NCBI RefSeq assembly: GCF_000092245.1
Contig: NC_014166.1
Location: 620,001-684,000, forward strand
DNA: 64,000 nucleotides
Direction: 5' to 3'
From: Arcobacter nitrofigilis DSM 7299
GTDB taxonomy: Bacteria > Campylobacterota > Campylobacteria > Campylobacterales > Arcobacteraceae
Shown: in pieces, positions 53,397-63,356 of the stretch
Layout: the number at the start of each line of letters is the position of its first letter
Position numbering within the stretch: the first letter of the stretch is position 1
Translations under genes and position numbers: made by a program
Notes under the pieces: generated by a model
Seen by the model: the letters and a program-made list of their open reading frames with translations, nothing else
Told to the model about the DNA's origin: nothing
Databases searched by the model: none

Positions 53397-53879
53397 ATGG
53401 AAAATAAAGATAAAGACAATGCAGTAATTGATTACGCTAACACAAGTGAGTATATGAAGTTTGTATTAGGTTCTATGCAATACGCAATTGAGCTACCTAA
53501 AATCAGGGAAATTTTGACTTATCCAGAGATGATAACTGTTTTGCCAAATGTTCCTACATATATAAAAGGACTTATTAATTTAAGAGGTGAAGTTGTTCCT
53601 GTTGTGGATTTAAGAATTAAATTTAAAACTGGTGATATTGTAAATAATCAAAATACAGCTGTAATTGCTGTTGTAACAGAAGATAAAAGAATGATTGGTA
53701 TTGTTGTGGATAAAGTTGATGATGTTCAAAGACTTGATTTAACATCTTTATCTCCCGTGTCTGAAATAGGATCATCAATTCCAGCAAAATACTTAAAAGG
53801 TTTTGTTAGATTGCATAACAACGAAATGTTAGTAATTATGGATATTGAAACTGTTGTTAGTAAAGTAGAATTAGAGTAA
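53397..53879 (+). CDS. cheW: Chemotaxis coupling protein CheW
   Basis: CheW links receptors to CheA. The 160-aa protein has the tandem beta-barrel fold: FVLGSMQYAIELPKIREI, the receptor-binding loop with YIKGLINLRGEVVPVVDLR and the ending VDKVDDVQ. AGGAG lies 11 nt before the ATG. It begins a three-gene unit with two response regulators. No cheA is in the window. Confidence 0.92.
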   Translation: MENKDKDNAVIDYANTSEYMKFVLGSMQYAIELPKIREILTYPEMITVLPNVPTYIKGLINLRGEVVPVVDLRIKFKTGDIVNNQNTAVIAVVTEDKRMIGIVVDKVDDVQRLDLTSLSPVSEIGSSIPAKYLKGFVRLHNNEMLVIMDIETVVSKVELE

Positions 53880-53891
53880 AAAAGGTGACAG

Positions 53892-54296
53892 ATGTCAGAA
53901 AGTTTACAAGAAAGCATTAATAACTTAAAGAAATTTAGATTTCTTTTTGTAGAAGATGAAAAAGACTTATTAGATATTATTGCTGAGACCTTAAAAAAAT
54001 TAGAAGTAAACTTTCTATTGGCAAAAAATGGACAAGAAGCTTTAGAGGTTTTGAAAGAGCACTCTAATGAAGTGGATATAGTAGTAACTGATATTAGTAT
54101 GCCAATAATGAATGGCTTAGAGATGATTAAAGAAGCAGTAGTTTTATATCCTCACTTGAAAATTATTATTATGACAGCTCACACTGAATCTAAATATAAA
54201 ATTGAGGCTGCAAGTTATGGGGTAAATGATTATTTACTAAAACCATTTGATTTTATAAAATTTATTGAGTTGATTAACCAAACAAAGTTAAATTAG
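53892..54296 (+). CDS. Single-domain response regulator
   Basis: The 134-aa protein is a lone receiver. The phosphorylated Asp is in VVTDISMPIMNG near residue 62, the Thr in MTAHTES near residue 92 and the Lys in LLKPFDF near residue 117. Without an output domain it acts by protein contact, as CheY does. It lies between cheW and a REC-PAS protein, so a chemotaxis or phosphorelay role is likely. Whether it is the main CheY cannot be told. Confidence 0.88.
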   Translation: MSESLQESINNLKKFRFLFVEDEKDLLDIIAETLKKLEVNFLLAKNGQEALEVLKEHSNEVDIVVTDISMPIMNGLEMIKEAVVLYPHLKIIIMTAHTESKYKIEAASYGVNDYLLKPFDFIKFIELINQTKLN

Positions 54297-55664
54297 ATGT
54301 CTTTAGATAAGACTTTATTAAAAGAGATTTCTATTTTATATGTAGAAGATGATGATGTCATGAGAACAGAATTAGCTTCTTTACTTACAAACTTTTTTGC
54401 TCAAGTTTTTTGCGCTAGCAATGGAACTGAAGGCTTAGAAAAATTTAAAAAAAATCATAAAAAAATCGATCTTATAATTAGTGATATTAATATGCCAAAG
54501 ATGTCTGGTATTGATATGATAAAAGAAATTAGGAAAACAGATAAAGATGTGGGTGTGATATTTTCAACTGCATACTCAGATAAAGAATTTTTGATTGATT
54601 CTATTAAATTAAAAGTAGTTAATTATATTGTAAAACCAATTGATATAAGAGCATTATTGGAATCTATTAGTGAGTTTACAGAACATTTATCAGCTAAAAA
54701 AATCATAAAAACTAAAAATAAAGAGCTCTCTTTATATAAAGAAGCAATTGATGTAAACACTATAGTAATAAAAACAGATGTTCAAATGAATATAACTTAT
54801 GTTAATTCTCATTTCTGTGAAATTTCAGGTTTTTCAAAAACTGAACTTATTGGAAAAGAGTTTTCAAGTTTAAAATATCATGATGTGGATATAAAAGTTT
54901 ATAATAATATGTTTGCAAAAGTTTTAGATAATAAAATGTGGAAAGGAAAATTAAAACAAATTACAAAAGATAATAATATTTTAATTTTAGACTCTTCTAT
55001 AATCCCTTCCCATGATGAAGATGGTAATATAAATGGCTCAATGATTATTCAAAGAGACATAACACAAGATGTAAAAAAGCAAAGAGAAGTTGAAGTTGCT
55101 TTAATGAAAGAGAAGAGTGATATTTTTATAAAAACAAAAGAGACTTTTGCCAAAAACAGTGTTCAAATAAACGAACTTGAAAATCAAGTTAAACAGCTTT
55201 TTGAAGAGTTGAATAAAGTTGAATTAGATAAGGATAAGTATTTAAAACTTTTAGATAAATATAAAGATGATATTAAAATTTTGACATCAAAAGTTAATAA
55301 ATATGAAAAAAATGAGATAAGCAATATAAAAGGTATTGATATTTTAAAAATTCAAAAAGATAATGCAAATTTAAAAATTGAAATTAAAAGATTAAGAGAT
55401 AATATGGAAAATCTTATAATAAACTCTCAGAAAAAAGTAAACCAATTAAGAAATGCTTCAAAATTAGAAGTTGAACATTTAGAAAAAGAACTAGAGAAAG
55501 TTAAATCTACATCAGGTTCTACAGATACTAAAATATTATTAGAAAAGTTAAAATATTGGGAAGAAAAAGCTAAAGAAGAGAGAGGGAAAATTGAGGATTT
55601 AGAGAAAAGAGTTATGAATTTTGCTGATTCAAAAACTCTTTCAAAAATTTTTAGTGGAAAATAA
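54297..55664 (+). CDS. REC-PAS-coiled-coil protein without an output enzyme
   Basis: The 455-aa protein begins immediately after the previous stop. The receiver domain (residues ~8-130) has the Asp in IISDINMPKMSG and the Lys in YIVKPIDI. A PAS domain follows (residues ~150-265) with NITYVNSHFCEISGFSKTELIGKEF. The C-terminal ~190 residues are charged coiled coil with no kinase, GGDEF, EAL or DNA-binding motif. It may act as a scaffold downstream of chemotaxis signalling, by inference from the operon with cheW. Confidence 0.8.
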   Translation: MSLDKTLLKEISILYVEDDDVMRTELASLLTNFFAQVFCASNGTEGLEKFKKNHKKIDLIISDINMPKMSGIDMIKEIRKTDKDVGVIFSTAYSDKEFLIDSIKLKVVNYIVKPIDIRALLESISEFTEHLSAKKIIKTKNKELSLYKEAIDVNTIVIKTDVQMNITYVNSHFCEISGFSKTELIGKEFSSLKYHDVDIKVYNNMFAKVLDNKMWKGKLKQITKDNNILILDSSIIPSHDEDGNINGSMIIQRDITQDVKKQREVEVALMKEKSDIFIKTKETFAKNSVQINELENQVKQLFEELNKVELDKDKYLKLLDKYKDDIKILTSKVNKYEKNEISNIKGIDILKIQKDNANLKIEIKRLRDNMENLIINSQKKVNQLRNASKLEVEHLEKELEKVKSTSGSTDTKILLEKLKYWEEKAKEERGKIEDLEKRVMNFADSKTLSKIFSGK

Positions 55665-55669
55665 AAACT

Positions 55670-56197
55670 TTATTTTATCTCTAAAGAAATAATCTTTTGA
55701 TCTTCTAGTGGTTTATTTCCTTGGTATTGACCAGTTGTAGGAACATTTTCTAATTTTCTTACCACATCCATCCCTTTTTTTACATAGCCAAAAATTGTAT
55801 GTCTACCATTTAACCAATAAGTTGGAACAGTAGTTATGAAAAATTGACTTCCATTTGTATTTCGTCCAGAATTAGCCATAGCTAAAATTCCTGGCTTATC
55901 AAATACTGCATTTGGTGAAAATTCATCTTTAAATGGTTTTCCCCAAATAGATTCTCCACCTCGTCCTGTGCCTGTTGGATCTCCACCTTGAATCATAAAA
56001 CCTTTTATAATTCTATGAAAAATAAGATTATTGTAATACCCATTTTTTGCGTGAGTTGTAAAGTTCTCAACTGCAAGTGGAGCCATATCAGGTCTTAATT
56101 CAATTTCAATTGTACCTTGGGTTGTTTTTAAAACTGCTATAGGATTTGCAGCAAAAAGTGAAATAGCTAAAGTAGCTAAGATTAAGATTTTTTTCAT
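55670..56197 (-). CDS. ppiA: Periplasmic cyclophilin-type peptidyl-prolyl isomerase
   Basis: The enzyme speeds proline isomerisation during folding of exported proteins. The 175-aa precursor has a signal peptide (MKKILILATLAISLFA). The mature cyclophilin domain shows FHRIIKGFMIQGGDPTGTG, with the catalytic Arg and the Phe and Gln of the active site, and GSQFFITTVPTYWLNGRHTIFG. AAAGGTACAAA precedes the ATG. It converges on the REC-PAS gene; a weak AT-only stem lies at 55658-55676. Confidence 0.92.
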   Translation of the reverse strand: MKKILILATLAISLFAANPIAVLKTTQGTIEIELRPDMAPLAVENFTTHAKNGYYNNLIFHRIIKGFMIQGGDPTGTGRGGESIWGKPFKDEFSPNAVFDKPGILAMANSGRNTNGSQFFITTVPTYWLNGRHTIFGYVKKGMDVVRKLENVPTTGQYQGNKPLEDQKIISLEIK

Positions 56198-56329
56198 TTT
56201 GTACCTTTGTTTTTTTAGGAATAGAGTATATTATCTTAGCTTTTAAGATTGTATTAAAAAAATAGTTTTTAGAAGTCTTTAATATTTATTGGATAAAATT
56301 ACCAAAAACATGACAAAAAGGAAGAAAAA

Positions 56330-56692
56330 ATGGAAATGCCAGTTATCCCTCAACCAACATTTTATATGTTTAAATGTGAACAAAGTGCACCTCCTGGTAT
56401 GCCAAAACCTAGCTGTGTAACAGAAGATAATAGAGATTTGTATAACTATTTAGCACAAAAAATGATGGAAAAAGGTTTAATGGGACCTGTGCAAGCAATT
56501 AGAACTTCATGTCTTGGAAGATGTCAAATGGGTCCTGTACTTTTAGTAGAACCAGGACATACAATGTATTGCAAACTATCTAAGGAAAAAATAGATAAAA
56601 TTGTAGAAGAACATATAATAGGTGGAAGCCCTGTTCAAGAATTTATTATTCCAGAACAATTTTGGGGTGAACCTATTAATTTAACAAAATAA
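56330..56692 (+). CDS. Thioredoxin-like [2Fe-2S] ferredoxin
   Basis: The 120-aa protein has the four-Cys pattern of the thioredoxin-fold [2Fe-2S] ferredoxins: Cys in [15 protein letters not shown] in [10 protein letters not shown] and Cys in MYCKLSKE. It may carry electrons or hold a cluster; the partner is unknown. It heads the run ferredoxin-panD-ybaB-ispA. AAAGGAAGAAAA precedes the ATG. Confidence 0.82.
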   Translation: MEMPVIPQPTFYMFKCEQSAPPGMPKPSCVTEDNRDLYNYLAQKMMEKGLMGPVQAIRTSCLGRCQMGPVLLVEPGHTMYCKLSKEKIDKIVEEHIIGGSPVQEFIIPEQFWGEPINLTK

Positions 56693-56702
56693 AAGAGGAA
56701 TT

Positions 56703-57086
56703 ATGACAATTGATATGCTTTATAGCAAAATTCATAGAGCAACAGTAACTGACGCAAATTTGAATTATGTGGGCTCAATAACGATTGATGAAGAACTTAT
56801 GACTGCATCAAGTTTAAGGGTTGGACAAAAAGTAGAAATAGTAAATGTAAATAATGGTGAAAGATTTGCTACTTATGTTATTAAAGGTAAAGCTGGAAGT
56901 AAAGACATGTGTCTAAACGGAGCAGCAGCTAGAAAAGTAGAAATTGGCGATAAAATTATTGTTATTGCTTATGCTTCTTATAATGAAAAAGAATTAGAAA
57001 ATTATAAGCCAATTGTTGTGCTTGTAGATGAAAAAAATAATGTAACTACTATAACAAATGAATTAATTGGGAGTGACCATGTTTGA
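56703..57086 (+). CDS. panD: Aspartate 1-decarboxylase
   Basis: PanD makes beta-alanine for pantothenate and CoA. The 127-aa proenzyme self-cleaves at the Gly-Ser in [10 protein letters not shown] (near residue 25) to form the pyruvoyl group. Other family residues include the [20 protein letters not shown] stretch. AAAAGAGGAATT lies in front of the ATG. The 3' end overlaps ybaB by 8 nt. Confidence 0.95.
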   Translation: MTIDMLYSKIHRATVTDANLNYVGSITIDEELMTASSLRVGQKVEIVNVNNGERFATYVIKGKAGSKDMCLNGAAARKVEIGDKIIVIAYASYNEKELENYKPIVVLVDEKNNVTTITNELIGSDHV

Positions 57087-57402
57087 TGGAATAGATTTAA
57101 GTAAACTTAATCTAAATGATATAATGGGTCAAGTTCAAAATATGAGTGAAAAAGCAAAAGAAGATAATGCTTCAAAAATCTTTACATCAAAAGCAGGTGG
57201 TGGAATGGTTGAGTTATCAATAAATGGAAATTCTGAAGTTATTGATTTACAAATTGATGATTCTTTACTTGAAGACAAAGACTCTTTACAAATTTTACTG
57301 ATTTCTGCTATGAATGATGTAATAAAACAATCAGATGAAAACAAAAAAATGATGGCTATGAACATGATGAGTGGTATGGGATCATTTGGTCAAAATAAAT
57401 AA
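57079..57402 (+). CDS. ybaB: YbaB/EbfC nucleoid-associated protein
   Basis: YbaB-family proteins bind DNA as dimers. The 107-aa protein has the family pattern: a helical N-terminus with [10 protein letters not shown], the strand [15 protein letters not shown] and a Met-rich C-terminal helix. I chose ATG 57079 behind GGGAG rather than the earlier in-frame TTG at 57067. It overlaps panD and its stop overlaps the ispA start (TAATG). No dnaX or recR neighbour is present. Confidence 0.9.
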   Translation: MFDGIDLSKLNLNDIMGQVQNMSEKAKEDNASKIFTSKAGGGMVELSINGNSEVIDLQIDDSLLEDKDSLQILLISAMNDVIKQSDENKKMMAMNMMSGMGSFGQNK

Positions 57403-58262
57403 TGAACAGACTTTTAGAAACTTTTGAAAACTACTTAAAATCTAATCTTCCAGTATCAAAAACTTTTCATCCTCATTTTGAAGATGCCTTAAGTTTAATG
57501 CTTGATGCTGGTGGAAAAAGATTTAGACCTATGCTTTTACTAAGTGTTGTGAACTCAAAGAACTCTCTTCTTATAAAGAGTGCTCTTCCTGTGGCTTTAG
57601 GTCTAGAGATGTTACACACTTACTCTTTAGTACATGATGACTTACCTGCTATGGATGATGCTACTTTACGAAGAGGATTTGAAACTTTACATAAAAAGTA
57701 TGATGAAGTAACTGCTATACTTGTAGGTGATGCTTTAAATACTGAAGCTTTTAATAAAATAGCAAATGCTCCACTATCTAGTGATGTTAAAATTGAGTGT
57801 ATAAAAGTATTATCAAGTGATGGTGGAATTGATGGAATGATTATTGGTCAAGCAATTGATTGTTTTTTTGAAAACCAAAAATTAGAACTCTCACAATTAG
57901 AATTTTTACATATTCACAAAACTGCAAAACTAATAGCAGGTAGCTTAAAAATGGGTGCAATTATTGCAAACTATGATTTAGCTATTCAAGAAAAGCTTTA
58001 TAATTTTGGAATTGATATTGGACTTTTATTTCAAATTCAAGATGATATTTTAGATGAAACACAAAGTTCTTTAGAAGCTGGAAAAACTACACATAATGAT
58101 GAAGCAAAAAACTCTTTTGTAAATTTACTTGGACTTGATGGTGCAATAAATGCTGCAAATGAACTTGCCTTAAAATGTGAAAATAGTTTAATTTCTTTGG
58201 ATAAAGATTTGTATGATTCCCTTAATAATCTATTAATAAAATATATAAATAGACATAAATAA
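57402..58262 (+). CDS. ispA: Farnesyl diphosphate synthase (short-chain)
   Basis: The enzyme condenses IPP with DMAPP and GPP to farnesyl diphosphate. The 286-aa protein has the first Asp-rich motif VHDDLPAMDDATLRRG, with the two-residue insert typical of bacterial short-chain synthases, and the second motif QDDILDE. Its product would feed the long-chain synthase at 4472-5368. Translation is coupled to ybaB. Confidence 0.92.
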   Translation: MNRLLETFENYLKSNLPVSKTFHPHFEDALSLMLDAGGKRFRPMLLLSVVNSKNSLLIKSALPVALGLEMLHTYSLVHDDLPAMDDATLRRGFETLHKKYDEVTAILVGDALNTEAFNKIANAPLSSDVKIECIKVLSSDGGIDGMIIGQAIDCFFENQKLELSQLEFLHIHKTAKLIAGSLKMGAIIANYDLAIQEKLYNFGIDIGLLFQIQDDILDETQSSLEAGKTTHNDEAKNSFVNLLGLDGAINAANELALKCENSLISLDKDLYDSLNNLLIKYINRHK

Positions 58263-58301
58263 AAATCTTTTAAAACTCTTAGTCATCTTTACTCAATTTA
58301 C

Positions 58302-58330
58302 TTGACAAAAATCAAAAATTTTATTACAAT
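58302..58330 (+). promoter_or_regulatory. Sigma70 promoter of groESL
   Basis: TTGACA (58302-58307) and TACAAT (58325-58330) are separated by exactly 17 bp. The CIRCE element begins directly after the -10, so HrcA binding would block transcription start. Confidence 0.85.
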
Positions 58331-58357
58331 TTAGCACTCAAAAAAATAGAGTGCTAA
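58331..58357. promoter_or_regulatory. CIRCE operator (HrcA-binding)
   Basis: TTAGCACTC, a 9-nt spacer and GAGTGCTAA form the exact consensus CIRCE inverted repeat. It lies between the promoter and the groES start, so groESL is expected to be repressed by HrcA and induced by heat. Confidence 0.95.
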
Positions 58358-58399
58358 AAATTCAAAAATTTATAAATAAACTTGACAGGAGAGTATATA

Positions 58400-60298
<1,899 letters not shown>

Positions 60299-60300
<2 letters not shown>

Positions 60301-60321
60301 AAATAGATTAAATCTATTTTT
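60299..60321 (+). terminator. Palindrome overlapping the groEL stop
   Basis: AAAAATAGATT and AATCTATTTTT form a perfect 11-bp stem around one A. It begins inside the TAA of groEL and its right arm ends in five T residues, so it can act as a terminator, although it is AT-rich and has almost no loop. Confidence 0.5.
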
Positions 60322-60385
60322 ATATTTCACTTTATATCAAAAGAGGTTATTTTTAATAATCTCTTCTTTTTCATCATATAAATAA

Positions 60386-60415
60386 AAAAAGGCTCTTCCT
60401 AGGAAGAGCCTTTTT
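60386..60415 (+). terminator. Strong rho-independent terminator of groESL
   Basis: AAGGCTCTTCCT and AGGAAGAGCCTT form a GC-rich 12-bp palindrome between A and T tracts. It works in both directions. The gap from 60301 to 60599 otherwise holds only the groEL palindrome and an unexplained 180 bp that can be read on the minus strand as a 27-codon open tail without a start (60471-60551). Confidence 0.88.
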
Positions 60416-60599
60416 AATTCTGATAGCTTACAAACTTTGTAAACTCAAGCTTTGGTAAAATAAAGCTTTTTAATTCTTAAAGATTAACAATAAATTTTGG
60501 TATAAATTCTACCACTGTAGAAGTCCTATCATCTAAACCTCCATATTGTTTTGGATAATGTAATTATACCCAAATGTAAACTTAAAGTAAAACTAAAAT

Positions 60600-61187
60600 C
60601 TATATATTATACTTTTTTAGATGAATTAAAGAGTCTAAATGCATTGTAATATAGGGATTAGATTCTTTTCCAATATATTTATAAAATTTTATATTATTGA
60701 TTGTAGTTACTAGTTCAAAATCATCAAAATTGTTAAAATCTTCAAGTTTTCTATGGGTATTTATATATCTTATTTGATAATCATCAAAAATATATGAGTC
60801 AAAAGAGGGTGAAACTTCTCCATTTTTTACAATTTCACTTCCATGTTCAGCAATTCCTGGACAATTAATATCATAATAAACTACATTGTCAATATTTGTA
60901 CTCAGAGGATAAGCTTTACAAACCGTTGGTCGATTTTCATAAATGGTACACTTAAAGTTTTCAATATATGGGCATAAACTTTTTCCATCACTTAAGAGTA
61001 TCGTAGCTTTTAAGTATCCCATATCTCCAAAAGTAAATAAAATAGGAAAATTTTTATACACGCTTTCAAAATCTTCAAGAATTATTTGACAGTAGACACT
61101 TCCTTTTCTTCCATCACAGCATCTAGCTTCACAAGTTTCGCAAGTAGAGAAAAAAATATCTTTGTCAACTTTTAAAAATGATTTGAT
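60600..61187 (-). CDS. YkgJ-family cysteine-cluster protein with apparent AUC start
   Basis: The protein has the UPF0153/YkgJ zinc-iron-chelating pattern: CETCEARCCDG near the N-terminus, CPYIENFKC and PTVCKAYPLS. Function is unproven; metal binding is expected. The only standard in-frame start is a TTG at 61220, but it has no ribosome site and lies within a likely promoter (minus-strand TACAAT at 61211-61216). AAGGAG lies 5 nt before an ATC at 61187, so I place the start there (195 aa). The longer form would be 206 aa. Confidence 0.78.
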   Translation of the reverse strand: MKSFLKVDKDIFFSTCETCEARCCDGRKGSVYCQIILEDFESVYKNFPILFTFGDMGYLKATILLSDGKSLCPYIENFKCTIYENRPTVCKAYPLSTNIDNVVYYDINCPGIAEHGSEIVKNGEVSPSFDSYIFDDYQIRYINTHRKLEDFNNFDDFELVTTINNIKFYKYIGKESNPYITMHLDSLIHLKKYNI

Positions 61188-61210
61188 ATTAACTCCTTGA
61201 AATAAAAAGA

Positions 61211-61216
61211 ATTGTA
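61211..61216 (-). promoter_or_regulatory. -10 element TACAAT for the YkgJ gene
   Basis: Read on the minus strand, TTTGATACAATTC contains a TACAAT. Transcription would begin near 61204, downstream of the TTG at 61220. This supports a start codon after the AAGGAG at 61194-61199. Confidence 0.45.
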
Positions 61217-61255
61217 TCAAAAAATACTAAAAGTAATATATCATGTATATTTTTG

Positions 61256-61261
61256 TACAAT
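61256..61261 (+). promoter_or_regulatory. -10 element TACAAT for glmS
   Basis: TTTTGTACAATATC lies 28 nt before the glmS ATG, divergent from the YkgJ promoter. The -35 is not obvious. No glmS ribozyme structure is recognised in the short leader. Confidence 0.5.
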
Positions 61262-61289
61262 ATCACTTTAAAATAAAAAAGGCTAATTT

Positions 61290-63089
61290 ATGTGTGGAAT
61301 TGTTGGTTACATTGGAAATAAAAAAACAGAAAATATTTTATTAGATGGCTTAAAAGAGCTTGAATACAGAGGTTATGATAGTGCAGGAATTGCCCTATTA
61401 AATAATGATAAGATAGAAGTATTTAAGGCCTTAGGAAAGTTAAAAAACTTAGAGCAAAAAGTAAAAACAAATCATACTTATCATTTAGGAATTGGACATA
61501 CTAGATGGGCAACACATGGGAAACCAACAGAACTAAATGCACACCCACATTTAGGTGAATATTCATATGTTGTACATAATGGAATTATTGAAAATTATAA
61601 AGAATTAAAAGAAGAGTTACAAGCTGCTGGTCATAAGTTTGTATCACAAACAGATACAGAAGTTATTGTTCATTTATTTGAATTTTATAATAATAAATTA
61701 AATGATTGTAAAACTTCTTTTCAAAATACAATAAAAAGATTAGAAGGTGCTTTCTCTATACTTTTGATTTCAAAATCTTGCCCAAATGATATATACTTTT
61801 TTAAACATGGTTCACCATTAATTATAGCGCGGGGAAATGAGAAAGAGGAAGTTTTATTCGCTTCTTCAGATGCACCATTAATAGGACTTGCAAATGAAGT
61901 TGTATATTTAGAAGATGGTTGTGGAGGAGTAGCAAGTGCAAAACGAATAGAATTTTTTGATGAAAAAAGAATTTTTTGGGGAGTCTTGCCAACTTCTAAA
62001 CAATTTGCACAAAAAGATGGATATAGATTTTTTATGGAAAAAGAGATTCATGAACAATGTGTAGTTACAAGTGATACTATGCTTGGGAGAATGTGTGATG
62101 AAAAGGTAGATTTTGAAGAGTTTGATTCTTCTATAATTGAAGGAATTGAAGAGATTAAAATCTGTGCTTGTGGTACATCTTTTCATGCAGGACTTACAGC
62201 TTCTTATCTTTTTGAAAGATTGGCAAAGGTTAGATGTAGTGTTGAAATTGCAAGCGAATTTAGATATAAAGAGCCTCTATTAAATAAAAATACACTTTTT
62301 ATAGTTATCTCTCAAAGTGGTGAAACAGCTGATACTTTAGAAGCCTTAAAAATGGCGAATAAAGAAGGTCTTAAATCAATTGTAGTTTGTAATGTTGATA
62401 ATTCATCTATGACAAGAATTGCAAATTATTCAGTTTTAACAAGAGCTGGTATTGAAAAAGGAGTTGCTTCAACAAAAGCATTTTCTACTCAAACAGTTGT
62501 TTTATGGATGATGGCACTTTATTTTGCACAATATAAAAATTCACTTAGTATTGAAGAAATGAATAGTGAATTAAAAGCTTTAAGAGAAGTTCCAAAATCG
62601 CTTAAAGTTCATGATTCTACCCATGAAAAAACAAAAAGATTATCAAAAAGATATCTTCATGGGCATGGATTCTTTTTTATAGGTAGGGATGTATTTTATC
62701 CATTGGCACTTGAAGGTGCTTTAAAATTAAAAGAGATATCTTATTTACATGCTGAAGGGTATCCAGCAGGTGAAATGAAACATGGGCCAATTGCTTTAGC
62801 AGATCCTGAACTTTTTACAATAGCTTTAATGCCTCAAAATTTGTTATATGACAAAATCAAATCAAATGTAGAAGAATTAAGTGCAAGGGATAGTACAATT
62901 TGCGCTATTTCTCCCCTTGATTTTGATTTAGCTGATGATTACATAAAAACAAATAAGTATGACCATTACATGCTAGAATTTTTTGAGATGTTAGTTGTTT
63001 TACAACTGTTCTCTATGGAAATTTCAGTGAGACTTGGCAATGATGTAGATATGCCAAGAAATTTAGCTAAGTCAGTAACTGTCGAGTAA
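61290..63089 (+). CDS. glmS: Glutamine-fructose-6-phosphate aminotransferase
   Basis: GlmS makes glucosamine-6-phosphate, the entry to UDP-GlcNAc for peptidoglycan and LPS. The 599-aa protein starts MCGIVGYIG, where Cys2 is the glutaminase nucleophile. The N-terminal domain has HTRWATHG and HNGIIENY. Two SIS isomerase domains follow, with CACGTSFHAGL, SQSGETADTLE and HAEGYPAGEMKHGPIAL. The C-terminus PRNLAKSVTVE is intact. AAAGGCTAATTT precedes the ATG. Confidence 0.96.
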   Translation: MCGIVGYIGNKKTENILLDGLKELEYRGYDSAGIALLNNDKIEVFKALGKLKNLEQKVKTNHTYHLGIGHTRWATHGKPTELNAHPHLGEYSYVVHNGIIENYKELKEELQAAGHKFVSQTDTEVIVHLFEFYNNKLNDCKTSFQNTIKRLEGAFSILLISKSCPNDIYFFKHGSPLIIARGNEKEEVLFASSDAPLIGLANEVVYLEDGCGGVASAKRIEFFDEKRIFWGVLPTSKQFAQKDGYRFFMEKEIHEQCVVTSDTMLGRMCDEKVDFEEFDSSIIEGIEEIKICACGTSFHAGLTASYLFERLAKVRCSVEIASEFRYKEPLLNKNTLFIVISQSGETADTLEALKMANKEGLKSIVVCNVDNSSMTRIANYSVLTRAGIEKGVASTKAFSTQTVVLWMMALYFAQYKNSLSIEEMNSELKALREVPKSLKVHDSTHEKTKRLSKRYLHGHGFFFIGRDVFYPLALEGALKLKEISYLHAEGYPAGEMKHGPIALADPELFTIALMPQNLLYDKIKSNVEELSARDSTICAISPLDFDLADDYIKTNKYDHYMLEFFEMLVVLQLFSMEISVRLGNDVDMPRNLAKSVTVE

Positions 63090-63220
63090 AAGGTTTTTTC
63101 TTAAAAATACTAATTACAATATAGTTTAAAGTTATAAAAGTAAATTTTGGATAAAATTCGTAACTTTTTATAAAAGTGTTCAAGCTTTTAATTTTATTTT
63201 TAATTTTAACTTTAATTAGT

Positions 63221-63356
63221 TGGAAAACGAAAATGGAAAACAAAAGAATGGAAAACGATACAAAGTGAAGTTTCGTTTACAATTGCGTAGCAATGCTAAA
63301 CAAAACTTTCTCTTGGTTGGAAAACAAAGGAATGGAAAACAAAGATGGAAAACAAA
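63221..63356 (+). repeat. Repeat-rich metK leader: two blocks of ATGGAAAAC-type repeats around a hairpin
   Basis: TGGAAAAC(A/G)A occurs six times: starting at 63221, 63234 and 63249, and again at 63317, 63333 and 63346. Each block begins TTGGAAAAC and contains ATGGAAAAC copies. Between the blocks AAGTTTCGTTTACAATTGC and GCAATGCTAAACAAAACTT form an imperfect hairpin (16 of 19 pairs, 63269-63309). Block one carries an 11-codon frame (63233-63268). The last copy of block two is the metK start. Tandem slippage and then block duplication of the start region would explain it. Confidence 0.75.

Noticed and set aside
55658-55676. AAAATAAA-AAC-TTTATTTT stem between convergent genes as a terminator
   Set aside because: It is only 8 A-T pairs, too weak to call in this AT-rich background.
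63221-63356. CRISPR-like spacing of repeats before metK
   Set aside because: Repeats are only 9-12 nt, unequally spaced, with no cas genes or unique spacers.
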